From NCBI GenBank assembly GCA_930633495.1, contig CAKNFJ010000001.1:620001-684000 (forward strand): a stretch of DNA of 64,000 bases, in the 5' to 3' direction. The notes below the pieces were generated by a model. That model was not told where the DNA came from and did not search any database. It was given only the letters and a program-made list of their open reading frames with translations. The stretch is from Hyphomicrobiales bacterium. Its GTDB lineage: Bacteria > Pseudomonadota > Alphaproteobacteria > Rhizobiales > Beijerinckiaceae. Within the stretch, counting starts at the first letter, position 1, and each line of letters begins with the position of its first letter. The position numbers and the translations under genes were made by a program. This document shows positions 16,448-24,834 of this stretch, piece by piece.

Positions 16448-17944
16448 ATGACAAGCATACACTCTACCGTGCCGCTCGCTGCCGCGATCGACGACGAGCA
16501 CATGTTCGATCTCGCCCCGGTCTCGCTCTGGCTGGAGGACTACAGCGCGATGCTGGCGCTGTTCGCGGAGTGGCGGAGACAAGGCGTCAACAACCTTCGC
16601 AGCTTCCTCGAAGCCGATATCGAGCGCGTCAAGGCCTGCTCCGCCTGCATCCGCCTGCTCAAGGTGAACCAGAGGACCCTGGCCCTGTACGGCGCCAGCG
16701 ACACCGAGCATCTGATGGCCAATCTCGGAAGGGTCTTCCGTGCCGACATGCTGAAAAGCCATGTCGACGAGTTGGTCCAGCTCTGGGAGGGCAAGCTCGC
16801 GTTCAGCAGCCGGATCGTCAACTACTCCTTGTCGGGCGAGCGCCTCGACGTCCAGATCGCCGTGCGAATCCTGCCGGGACACGAGACGAGCTGGGACCGC
16901 GTGCTGGTCGCCATCGACGACGTCACGGAGCGCGAGGAGGCGCAGCGCAAGCTGGTGGCAAGCGAGGCCTATGCGCGGGGCCTGTTCGACCATTCGCCGA
17001 CCTCGCTCTGGGTCGAAGATTTCCGCTACGTCAAACGCCTGCTCGATGAATTGCGGGAACAAGGCATCGAGGACCTGCGCGTCTTCACCGAGGTGCATCC
17101 CGAATTCATCGACCGCTGCATGCATGAGATCCGTGTGATCGACGTCAACCGCCACACGCTCGAGATGTTCGCGGCCCGCGACAAGGCCCATCTCCTCACC
17201 AATCTCGACGGCATCTTTCGCGACGAGATGCGCGGTCCTTTCCGCGAGCAGCTCATCGACCTGTGGAACGGGAAGATCTTCCAGCAGCGCGAGGTCGTGA
17301 ACTACAAGCTCGACGGCACCCTGGTCTACCTGCACCTGCAGTTCTCGGTGCTGCCCGGACATGAGCAGGATTGGTCGCTGGTCCAGGTCGCGCTGACCGA
17401 TATCACAGCCCGGCGCAAGGCCGAGGCCTATCTCGAATTCCTCGGCAAACACGACGTGCTGACCAAGCTCTATAATCGCGCCTTTTATGTCGATGAACTC
17501 AACCGGATCGAACGCAGGCGCATGCAGCCGGTCTCCCTGCTGCTGCTCGATCTCAACGGCCTGAAATCCGTCAACGACGAGTTCGGCCACGGTGCCGGCG
17601 ACGAACTCTTGCGGCGTGCCGGCGAGGTGCTCGCCAAAGCCGTCGACAAGCCGCTCTTCGCGGCACGAATCGGGGGCGACGAATTCGCGCTGGTTCTGCC
17701 AGGGGCGGGTCCCGGCGAGGCCGCGCTGGTGCTCGCCAATGTCCGCCAGCTCATCGAACTCAACAACCAGTTTCACGGCGACAGTGCGCTCAGCCTGTCG
17801 CTCGGCATGGCCACCTCCGAGCCAGGCGAAGCGATGGAGGCGCTGGCGAAACGTGCCGACCGGCTGATGTATGAGGATAAGCGCAACTACTACGCCACCA
17901 TCCAGCAGGACCGCCGCCTGCCGAAATCTCCAGCGGATTTGTGA
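16448..17944 (+). CDS. Diguanylate cyclase with duplicated PAS-like sensor domains
   Basis: A 498-residue cytoplasmic protein with two homologous PAS-like modules (about 18-165 and 178-325) and a C-terminal GGDEF domain (about 335-495). Both modules open with nearly the same phrase (APVSLWLEDYSAM and SPTSLWVEDFRYV) and share VNQRTLALYGA / VNRHTLEMFAA, so they arose by tandem duplication. The GGDEF signature (409-413) is intact, so it should make cyclic di-GMP from two GTP. The RxxD inhibitory site expected upstream of it is absent. No transmembrane segment is seen. Confidence 0.9.
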   Translation: MTSIHSTVPLAAAIDDEHMFDLAPVSLWLEDYSAMLALFAEWRRQGVNNLRSFLEADIERVKACSACIRLLKVNQRTLALYGASDTEHLMANLGRVFRADMLKSHVDELVQLWEGKLAFSSRIVNYSLSGERLDVQIAVRILPGHETSWDRVLVAIDDVTEREEAQRKLVASEAYARGLFDHSPTSLWVEDFRYVKRLLDELREQGIEDLRVFTEVHPEFIDRCMHEIRVIDVNRHTLEMFAARDKAHLLTNLDGIFRDEMRGPFREQLIDLWNGKIFQQREVVNYKLDGTLVYLHLQFSVLPGHEQDWSLVQVALTDITARRKAEAYLEFLGKHDVLTKLYNRAFYVDELNRIERRRMQPVSLLLLDLNGLKSVNDEFGHGAGDELLRRAGEVLAKAVDKPLFAARIGGDEFALVLPGAGPGEAALVLANVRQLIELNNQFHGDSALSLSLGMATSEPGEAMEALAKRADRLMYEDKRNYYATIQQDRRLPKSPADL

Positions 17945-18496
17945 GACCGGCTCGCAGGGCTTTCAGCCTCCCGACCTCTGCCGCTCGGTTGCCATCGTCG
18001 CCTCATGCCACCGGCGGCTTCACCGTCGCGGTCATCTGAGCCCGCCAGGGTCGGGGCAACGCCGAAATTGCGGAGCGTGCGGCTCCTTCCGAAATGACGA
18101 TCGGCCCCTTGGCGATCATCGCCACGGCAGCGTGCGTTGCACCCTTGCCATGCACTCCGGGGCCGAACGGCTGCCTTCCGGTCAGAGGCGCGGCGTCGGA
18201 CCGGCGCGGCCGCCATGGCGGTTTGACGAAGCGACGGGATCGGCCAGAAAACGCTCGATCTCGCCACGGTCCTCACGCGGCAATCCGCCTTCGCCGACAG
18301 CGGCAAGGATATCCGTGACGCCGTTCGAGCGCCCGTTTGCAGCCGCCCTGGCATGGCACCGCTCGCTACAGCGCCTCCATCAGCGCAGCCCCGGCAGGGC
18401 GGCGTCCATCCTCTCGCCACCCCAGCCGATCGCGAGCAGGCCATCCGGGGAAGGAAGCCTCTCGCGCCTCAGCGGTCCGCCCTCCCCGCGAGACCT
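17945..18496. other. Intergenic region, possibly containing decayed coding sequence
   Basis: These 552 bases lie between the convergent cyclase and carbamate kinase genes. On the minus strand several stop-interrupted frames have protein-like composition (for example a 75-codon open stretch ending near 17998), but none has a start or a recognisable family. This may be a gene in decay or simple GC-rich sequence. No terminator is obvious. Confidence 0.4.
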
Positions 18497-19480
18497 TCAA
18501 GCCGCCACGGTGAAGGCCTCGTCAGCGACGATCTGCGTGCCGGCCTCGCCGCGGAGCGCCGCAACCGCATCCTCGATGCGCGCGATGATGCAGCGCCGGC
18601 CGCCGCCTTCGATGAACTGCACGGCCGCGTCGATCTTCGGCCCCATGCTGCCGGGCGGGAAATGCCCCTCTTCATGCAGGCGCTTGATCTCGGACAGGCT
18701 GACGCGATCGAGGAAGCGCTGCTCCGGCTTGCCGAAATGCACGGCGACGCGCGGCACGGCGGTCAGGATGATCATGTCCTGGATGTCGAGCAGGTTCGCC
18801 ATCTTGGCGGTGGTGCGGTCCTTGTCGATCACCGCCTCGACGCCGCGGCTCTGGCCGTTGGGCTGGCGCACGACCGGCACACCGCCGCCGCCGCCCGCGA
18901 TCACGACAGCGCCCTTCTCCGCCAGCGCCTGCACGAGGTCGAAATCGACGATGTGCTGCGGTAGCGGCGAGGGCACGACATGGCGATAGCCGCGGCCCGA
19001 ATCCTCCTTCATCAGCCAGCCCATCTCCTCGCTGAGGGCCTTCGCCTCCTCCTCGGTGTAGAAATAGCCGATCGGCTTGGACGGATTCTGGAAGGCCGGG
19101 TCGTTGGGGTCGACCTCGACCTGGGTCAGCACGCAAGTCACCTCGCGCGGATTGCCCTTGGCGCGCAGCGCGTTCTCCAGCGCCTGCGTCAGCAGATAGG
19201 CGATGCCGCCCTGGCTATGGGCGACGCAGATGTCGAGCGGCATCGGCGCGACGCGATGGCGGGCGATGGCGTGGCGCAGCAGCATCTTGCCGACGACCGG
19301 GCCGTTGCCATGGGTGATGATGAGCTGCGAGCCGAGCTCCATCAGCGGCAGCAGGGCGGCGCCGGTCTCGGCCGCGAGCTGCTCCTGCTCCTCGGCCGTG
19401 CCGCGAATGCCCTCGGGATGGATGGCGTTGCCGCCGATGGCGATGATCAGGCGGTCCGGAACAGCATCTTTCGAAGTCAT
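18497..19480 (-). CDS. arcC: Carbamate kinase
   Basis: A 327-residue amino-acid-kinase-fold protein that transfers phosphate from carbamoyl phosphate to ADP, giving ATP, carbon dioxide and ammonia. The N-terminal IAIGGNAIHPEG and ITHGNGPVVGKML motifs and the later AGGGGGVPVV segment are intact. The start has GGAGGAGG upstream. It is the last gene of the fdrA cluster, where it would harvest carbamoyl phosphate released from oxalurate; in E. coli the equivalent gene is allK. No arginine deiminase genes are nearby, which argues against an ADI-pathway role. Confidence 0.94.
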   Translation of the reverse strand: MTSKDAVPDRLIIAIGGNAIHPEGIRGTAEEQEQLAAETGAALLPLMELGSQLIITHGNGPVVGKMLLRHAIARHRVAPMPLDICVAHSQGGIAYLLTQALENALRAKGNPREVTCVLTQVEVDPNDPAFQNPSKPIGYFYTEEEAKALSEEMGWLMKEDSGRGYRHVVPSPLPQHIVDFDLVQALAEKGAVVIAGGGGGVPVVRQPNGQSRGVEAVIDKDRTTAKMANLLDIQDMIILTAVPRVAVHFGKPEQRFLDRVSLSEIKRLHEEGHFPPGSMGPKIDAAVQFIEGGGRRCIIARIEDAVAALRGEAGTQIVADEAFTVAA

Positions 19481-19546
19481 GAGTCCTCCTCCCACGCGCC
19501 GGCCGACAGGTCGCGACGCATGTTGAAATTATCGATTGGTGCGGAA

Positions 19547-19572
19547 CGCGGGCCGCTCATGAGCGGCCCGCG
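19547..19572. terminator. Perfect 26-base palindrome after allG
   Basis: CGCGGGCCGCTCATGAGCGG continues as a perfect palindrome to 19572. It begins seven bases downstream of the allG stop and 66 bases upstream of carbamate kinase. With no T-run it is more likely an mRNA-stabilising or partial-termination element than a strong terminator, or a dyad bound by a regulator. Confidence 0.5.
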
Positions 19573-19579
19573 GCAGTCT

Positions 19580-21010
19580 TCAGCCCGCGACGCCTTCCCG
19601 ACGCGCGAAGGCCAGCAGAGCCTTCTCGAAAGCCTCCATCGGCGGATAGGTGATGCCGGCGCCGATCATGCCGATGCCGGCCTCCTTATGCGCGATGGCG
19701 GTGTTGATCACCGGCATGATGCCGGTCTGCAGCACCTTGCGCATGTCGATGCCGGTCGGCACGCCCTTGAAGTTGAGCAGCGGCACCGTGACGTTCGGGT
19801 TCTCGGCCGTGGTGATCTCGGCCATGCGGACGGAGAAGCCGATGGCTTCATCGACCGTACCGCCGACGAGCGGCACGATGGCCGGCGCCGCCGCCATGGC
19901 GAAGCCGCCGATGCCATAGGTCTCGGTGATCGCGCTGTCGCCGATATCGAGGCCGGAATCCTCCGGCTTGTATCCCGCGAACATCGGGCCGATGACCTTC
20001 TGCGCCGGGCCGGTGAACCAAGTGAAGCCCGGCACGCCGCTGATGCGGATGCCGAACTCGACGCCGTTGCGACACATCGTCGTCAGGATGGTCGAATGTT
20101 CGACGCCATGGGCGGCATCGAGCGCGCATTTGCACATCGCCATCCAGGTCGGGCCGGAGAAGTAGTCGCTGCTCGCGATGAAGTCGAAGACCTCGCGCTT
20201 CTGGGCCGTCGTGAACGACGTCTCCAGGATGAAGGGCGCGAGCTTCTGGATCAGGATTGTCGTGCCCGCGACGTTGCGGTTATGGCACTCGTCGCCCATG
20301 TGCAGCGCCTGCGAGAGCAGGAGACGCAGGTCGATCTCGCCGGCGATCTGCATCGCCTCGCGCAGGATCGGGCCGAGCACGTCGCGCATCCAGTTCAGCC
20401 GGGCGATGACGGTCTCGTCATTGGCTCCCATGCGCAGGATCTTGGAGAGCTGCTCGCTGAGATTGGTGTAGGCGACGTTGCCATAGGTCTTGTTCTTCAC
20501 GATGTGCATGAACATCGAGGCCGACGTCACGCCGGCCATCGAGCCCACGCAGTTGTGCTCGTGACAGGGCGAGAAGGTGATCTCGCCGGAGGCCGCAAGC
20601 GCCGCCGCCTCCTCCAGGTTCTTGGCGAGGCCCTCGAAGACCAGCGCGCCGGTAACCGCGCCCTTCATCGGGCCCGACATCCGCTCCCAAGTGATCGGCG
20701 GGCCGGCGTGCAGGATGGTCTTCTTGGTCATGCCGGGCACGACTTCGAGGGCCGGACCGAAGCCGACCAGCACGGGCTGCGACTTCAGGATGCGCTCGAC
20801 CGCTTCCTCGTTCGCCTTCTCGATGCGCGCCGCGATCTCCGGGCGGGCCAGGGCTTCGAGCGCGTCGATCAGCTCGGGCTTGCCGCCCGCCGGCGGGCGC
20901 CAGTCGAGATGGACGGCGCTGCCGCCCTGCTTCTCGATGTCGTCCTTGAACATTTCGAGGCCGATATTGATGACGCTGACCTTGCTGAACAGGTCGTTGA
21001 TGCTGGGCAT
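19580..21010 (-). CDS. allG: Oxamate carbamoyltransferase subunit AllG (DUF1116)
   Basis: A 476-residue DUF1116 protein like E. coli YlbE/AllG. The FdrA, DUF1116 and DUF2877 proteins were shown in E. coli to form oxamate transcarbamylase (AllFGH), which converts oxalurate plus phosphate to oxamate plus carbamoyl phosphate. Conserved segments include FSPCHEHNCVGSMAGVTSAS, QALHMGDECHNRN and GVPGFTWFTGPAQKVIG. The start MPSINDLFSKV has AGGAGA upstream and lies two bases after the fdrA stop. Confidence 0.88.
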   Translation of the reverse strand: MPSINDLFSKVSVINIGLEMFKDDIEKQGGSAVHLDWRPPAGGKPELIDALEALARPEIAARIEKANEEAVERILKSQPVLVGFGPALEVVPGMTKKTILHAGPPITWERMSGPMKGAVTGALVFEGLAKNLEEAAALAASGEITFSPCHEHNCVGSMAGVTSASMFMHIVKNKTYGNVAYTNLSEQLSKILRMGANDETVIARLNWMRDVLGPILREAMQIAGEIDLRLLLSQALHMGDECHNRNVAGTTILIQKLAPFILETSFTTAQKREVFDFIASSDYFSGPTWMAMCKCALDAAHGVEHSTILTTMCRNGVEFGIRISGVPGFTWFTGPAQKVIGPMFAGYKPEDSGLDIGDSAITETYGIGGFAMAAAPAIVPLVGGTVDEAIGFSVRMAEITTAENPNVTVPLLNFKGVPTGIDMRKVLQTGIMPVINTAIAHKEAGIGMIGAGITYPPMEAFEKALLAFARREGVAG

Positions 21011-21012
21011 GA

Positions 21013-22557
21013 TCAGTTCTCCTTGGAGACGAAACCGCGCGCCAGCAGGCCGGCATTGGTGCAGCTGCTGGCGATGGTGACGCCTACTTCCGAAAGCTTG
21101 GCCGTCTGCTCGGCGAGCGACTGGCTGTCGAGATCCGTGCCGAGGACATAGCCGAGGATCTCGAGATGGCGGCCCTCGGCCGCCGCGATCTGCTTGGCCT
21201 CGACCAAGGCGGGGATCATCACGCCGGCCGGGTCCTCATGGGCGCCGTAGCCGAGGATGAAATCGAGCACGATGACGCCGACCGAGGGGTCGCGCGCCTC
21301 TTGCACCAGCCGCGCGATGCGCTGGGAGGGGTCGATCATCGGGTGCGGACGGCCGCGGGTGAAGTCGTCGTCGCCGAAATCGATGAAGCAATGCTCGATA
21401 CTGGTGTTGACGTCCTTCAGCTTGCGCGCCGGATCCTTGGCGATGTTGCTGTAGACGTTGTCGTAGCTCTCCTTGGCGATCAGCATCATCTCCTCGCAGA
21501 GCGTGCCGCCGCAGAGGAGCGCGCGGATATAGCGCTGCTCGGGCTTCAGCTTGGCGCGGGTCTCGGCGATCAGCGGCAGATTGAGAGCCCGCTTGTTGAT
21601 CTCCTCCTCCTTCTTGCCACCGAGGATGACCGCCTTGAGCGCAGCTTCCTTGGTGGTCTTGCCGAACTGCAGGCCGGCCTTGGTGACGGCCTCCTCGGAA
21701 CCGCCCAGCAGGCAGGCCACGACGGGCTTGCCGCAGGCCGCGGCCGCCGCCAGCACCTTGTCCTGCACCGACTTCGCCGGGGGCTTCGAGACCAGCACGA
21801 TGACCTCGGTCGCCGGGTCGCGGGCGAGCGCGTTGATGCCGTCGATCATCATGATGCCGCCGACCTTCTCGTTGAGGTCGCGGCCGCCGGTGCCGATGAT
21901 CTGGGTGATGCCGCCGCCGAAATCATGGATGCGGGCCGCGACTTCCTGGCTGCCGGTGCCGGAAGCGCCGACGATGCCGATATTGCCGGCGCGCACCGCA
22001 TTGGCGAAGCACAGGCCGACCCCGCCGATATAGGCGGTGCCGCAATCCGGCCCCATCATCAGCAGGCCCTTGTCATGGGCGAGCGTCTTGAGAGCGACCT
22101 CGTCCTCGATCGAGACGTTGTCGCTGAACATCATGACATGCAGGCCGCTCTCCAGCGCGCGGCGCGCCTCGCGGCTGGCGAACTCGCCGGCGACCGCGAT
22201 GATCGCGAGATTGGCGCCGGGCACATGGGCGACGGCCGACTCGATCGTCGCGTAGTTCATCTTGCGGCCGCTCTCGTTGCCGCCCTTCTGCTTGAATAAT
22301 TCGTCGATCTCGAGCAGCGCCTGCTCGGCGATCTCGTCGGTCGCCGTGCGCACGACGATCATCAGATCGCCGCTCTGGGCCTCGGCGGCCTCGGGCGTCA
22401 GCATGCCGACATTCTGCAGCACCTCCTTGTTCATGGCGGTGCCCATGCCGATCATCGCCTGGTCGACGCCGGCGACGGCATTGGCCCGCCCCGTCACCGA
22501 CATCAGCGAGACCGAGTCGAAATAGGTGTTCCGCTTAATGGCGGTCTTGATGGCCAT
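21013..22557 (-). CDS. fdrA: Oxamate carbamoyltransferase subunit AllF (FdrA)
   Basis: A 514-residue protein of the FdrA family, related to the succinyl-CoA synthetase alpha chain (CoA-binding-type Rossmann domain, flavodoxin-like second domain). Visible segments are SVTGRANAVAGVDQAMIGMG, NIGIVGASGTGSQEVAA, GTGGRDLNEKVGG and FILGYGAHEDPAG. In E. coli this is AllF of the AllFGH oxamate carbamoyltransferase. The start MAIKTAIKRNTYF was chosen by homology with FdrA starts; it overlaps the allH end by 23 bases. Much longer in-frame readings upstream are shadows of allH. Confidence 0.9.
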   Translation of the reverse strand: MAIKTAIKRNTYFDSVSLMSVTGRANAVAGVDQAMIGMGTAMNKEVLQNVGMLTPEAAEAQSGDLMIVVRTATDEIAEQALLEIDELFKQKGGNESGRKMNYATIESAVAHVPGANLAIIAVAGEFASREARRALESGLHVMMFSDNVSIEDEVALKTLAHDKGLLMMGPDCGTAYIGGVGLCFANAVRAGNIGIVGASGTGSQEVAARIHDFGGGITQIIGTGGRDLNEKVGGIMMIDGINALARDPATEVIVLVSKPPAKSVQDKVLAAAAACGKPVVACLLGGSEEAVTKAGLQFGKTTKEAALKAVILGGKKEEEINKRALNLPLIAETRAKLKPEQRYIRALLCGGTLCEEMMLIAKESYDNVYSNIAKDPARKLKDVNTSIEHCFIDFGDDDFTRGRPHPMIDPSQRIARLVQEARDPSVGVIVLDFILGYGAHEDPAGVMIPALVEAKQIAAAEGRHLEILGYVLGTDLDSQSLAEQTAKLSEVGVTIASSCTNAGLLARGFVSKEN

Positions 22558-23455
22558 GTTCCCATTCTCCGTTGTCAATGAGCGACGCCAGCCCACGGAT
22601 GACGCCGAAAGCGATCTCGGTCCCGGACGAGGAGCCGATCGCGAGAACCTGTTCGAGTGCCGGCGGCAAAGGCGCGCCGGTGGCGCTGCAAAGTGCGATG
22701 ATGAGGCGCGCGACCCGCTCCCGGACCTCGCCGCGCGCCGCCTTGGCGATGGCCGCGTAGCTGATCGGGTTGGTTTCCGCCTTGGCGAGCCGCGCCACGC
22801 CGAGGGCGAAGCGGTCGCTGCCGACATCGCCCTGTCGCCGGCAGAGCGCGCGGGCCGCGAGCAGCCCGACGAGGAAATCGTCGCCCGACGGCGTGAGGCC
22901 CGGCCCAAGCCCGATGAGCCGGGATGCGTGCCCCAGCGCCGCTTCGATGTCGTCGCGCCCCAGCGCGAGCGCGAGCCCGTCCGCCGCCTCGTGCAGCATC
23001 CGGGTCGTGAACCGCGCGACCTCGGTGTCGGCCATGCCCTCGATGAAGCCCCCGGGCGTGCCGCTGCGCCAGATCGCCGTCTCGGCTTCCGCCAGGCGTC
23101 GGCGCAGCAGGCCTGCCGCGCAATGCGTGGCCGGCGCCGGCGTCCGCCAGACGGCGGCACCGGCGACGTTCACCATCACCTTTCCGGCAATGGCGAGGCT
23201 GCCGCCCCCGGCCCTGACGCTGTCTCCCTGGCAGATCCCCACCGCGAGGAAATCCTCCGTCGCGACGACGAGCGAATTCGGTCCGTCATCCAGCTCGTCG
23301 GTGACAAGTGTATGCAGTTCGCCGCAGCACAGGCAGGCGATATTGACCGCCCGGCGGAAGGCACTGTGGACCACGCCCGCGAAGGCCGCCCCGTTCACAC
23401 GGGCAAGGAAGGCGCCGTCGCCGGACCTTGCCTGCATCGTGGTATGCGTGCGCAT
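22535..23455 (-). CDS. allH: Oxamate carbamoyltransferase subunit AllH (DUF2877)
   Basis: A 306-residue DUF2877 protein like E. coli YlbF/AllH. The glycine-rich signature LIGLGPGLTPSGDDFLVGLL is intact at about 187-206. It is upstream of and overlaps fdrA by 23 bases, and follows the ankyrin/TPR gene by 20 bases. A second in-frame ATG six codons in is an alternative start. Its presence with fdrA, the DUF1116 gene and carbamate kinase completes the four-gene oxamate carbamoyltransferase set. Confidence 0.87.
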   Translation of the reverse strand: MRTHTTMQARSGDGAFLARVNGAAFAGVVHSAFRRAVNIACLCCGELHTLVTDELDDGPNSLVVATEDFLAVGICQGDSVRAGGGSLAIAGKVMVNVAGAAVWRTPAPATHCAAGLLRRRLAEAETAIWRSGTPGGFIEGMADTEVARFTTRMLHEAADGLALALGRDDIEAALGHASRLIGLGPGLTPSGDDFLVGLLAARALCRRQGDVGSDRFALGVARLAKAETNPISYAAIAKAARGEVRERVARLIIALCSATGAPLPPALEQVLAIGSSSGTEIAFGVIRGLASLIDNGEWEHGHQDRH

Positions 23456-23475
23456 CGGGACGGAACCGCCGCTAT

Positions 23476-24726
23476 TCAGCTGGCGCGGGCGGCCGATGGC
23501 CGACCTGTCGAAGCCAGTTCCTGGGCCCGGTCGGTCTCAGCCTGCGCCTCGGCCTCGCGCCCGATCAGCCGGAGCGACTGGGCCTTGTGCTGACGGTAGA
23601 GCGGATTGCCGGGATCGGACGCGATCGCGACCTCGATCGCCGTGATGGCCTCCTCGTGCCGGCCGAGCGAACGCAGGCTGTTGCCCTTGTGGAAGGCGAA
23701 GTCGTAGCGGTCGGGATCGCGCGCGAGCAATTCGTCCATCACGGTGACGGCAGCCTCATGCCGACCGAGTTCACGCAGATAGTTCGACTTGTGATAGCGC
23801 AGGAACAAAGCTTTAGGCTGCTTCGCCACGCCCGCATCGAAGGCCGCCAGCGCGGCTTCCGGCTGCTTCATCGCCCGCCAGGCATAGGCGATGTAGAAAT
23901 GGAACTCGATCGCGTCGGGGGTCGCGGCCAGCACCGTCTCGAAGGCGCGGATCGCCTCTTCGTTGCGGCCGAGCTCGTAGAGATAATAGCCCTTGTAGTA
24001 GGTGAGGTCGGTATCCTGCGGATGCTGCGCGAGCTCGGCCTCGATGATGGCGAGCGCCTCCTCGTAGCGCTCCGCCTTCTCGGCCTGCTTCGCCTGCCGG
24101 ATCGCCGTGGCACCCTGCCCCGAGGCTGCGCCCTCGCCGCGGAAGATCGCTAGCACGCGCTCCTGCCCAAGCGCCTGCGCATGTTCCAGCGAGGACTTGC
24201 CGTCGCGGTCCTTCAGATGCTGGTCGGCGCCCGCCTCGACCAGAGCCTCGACCACATCGCCGTAGAGCCTGCCGCCATCGCCTAGGATCACGGCCTCGAG
24301 CAGAGCCGACCAGCCGAGGTCGTTGGCATGGTTCACCGGAATGCCGGCGGCCAGGCAGACCCGCACCGTGCGCAGGAAGCCCTTTTCGCTCGACGGCAGC
24401 AGCGGCGTGCCGCCGAAGCGGTTGACGCTGTTGGGATCGGCGCCGGAGGCAATCGCCAGCTTCAGGATCTCGTTGAAGCCGTTCGCGCCCGCGCAGAGAT
24501 AGGGCGAGAGCATGGTGATGTCGCGGGCATTGACGTCGCTGCCGGCCGCGATCAGGCGCCGCGCCAGAGGCAGGTTGTTCTGCTGGGTCGCCGCCATCAG
24601 CGCCGTGCGCCCGGCCTCGTCCTTGGCGTCCACCTTGGCCCCCTCCGCGAGGAGGCGCTCGATGGCGGCCATGTCGCCCTTGTCGGCGGCGGCGATCAGC
24701 GGCGGGCGGGAAGGCTGGGGCGTCAT
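23476..24726 (-). CDS. Ankyrin-repeat and TPR-repeat protein
   Basis: A 416-residue cytoplasmic protein. The N-terminal half (about 8-200) holds five ankyrin-type repeats (for example DEAGRTALMAATQQNNLPLA, FGGTPLLPSSEKGF, DGKSSLEHAQALG). The C-terminal half (about 210-400) holds five TPR-type repeats (AEKAERYEEALAIIEAEL, YELGRNEEAIRAFETVL, RELGRHEAAVTVMDELL, RSLGRHEEAITAIEVAI). There is no signal peptide or catalytic motif. It sits between the permease and allH in the same direction, 20 bases from allH. A scaffold for the carbamoyltransferase complex is a reasonable guess but unproven. Confidence 0.85.
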   Translation of the reverse strand: MTPQPSRPPLIAAADKGDMAAIERLLAEGAKVDAKDEAGRTALMAATQQNNLPLARRLIAAGSDVNARDITMLSPYLCAGANGFNEILKLAIASGADPNSVNRFGGTPLLPSSEKGFLRTVRVCLAAGIPVNHANDLGWSALLEAVILGDGGRLYGDVVEALVEAGADQHLKDRDGKSSLEHAQALGQERVLAIFRGEGAASGQGATAIRQAKQAEKAERYEEALAIIEAELAQHPQDTDLTYYKGYYLYELGRNEEAIRAFETVLAATPDAIEFHFYIAYAWRAMKQPEAALAAFDAGVAKQPKALFLRYHKSNYLRELGRHEAAVTVMDELLARDPDRYDFAFHKGNSLRSLGRHEEAITAIEVAIASDPGNPLYRQHKAQSLRLIGREAEAQAETDRAQELASTGRPSAARAS

Positions 24727-24794
24727 CGAAGGGTCCTATGGAGTGTTGGCGCAGCGCCCGGGCGGGCGCTACTGAGAGCATGAGGGATAGCGGC

Positions 24795-24828
24795 GATGCG
24801 AGCCCCCCGCTGCCGGCGGGCTCGCGTC
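24795..24828 (-). terminator. Hairpin between permease and ankyrin/TPR genes
   Basis: Arms GATGCGAGCCC and GGGCTCGCGTC (one G-U pair) form an 11-base stem seven bases after the permease stop. There is no T-run. It could cause partial termination so that the transporter is made in excess over downstream enzymes. Confidence 0.4.
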
Positions 24829-24834
24829 GCAGGC

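Noticed and set aside
18497..19480. Carbamate kinase as part of an arginine deiminase pathway
   Set aside because: No arcA, arcB or arcD is nearby. The gene ends the fdrA-DUF1116-DUF2877 cluster, which gives a better explanation.
18980..21151. A 723-codon plus-strand frame opposite allG and carbamate kinase
   Set aside because: Both minus-strand genes are clear family members; this frame is rich in Arg, Asp and His as expected of a shadow.
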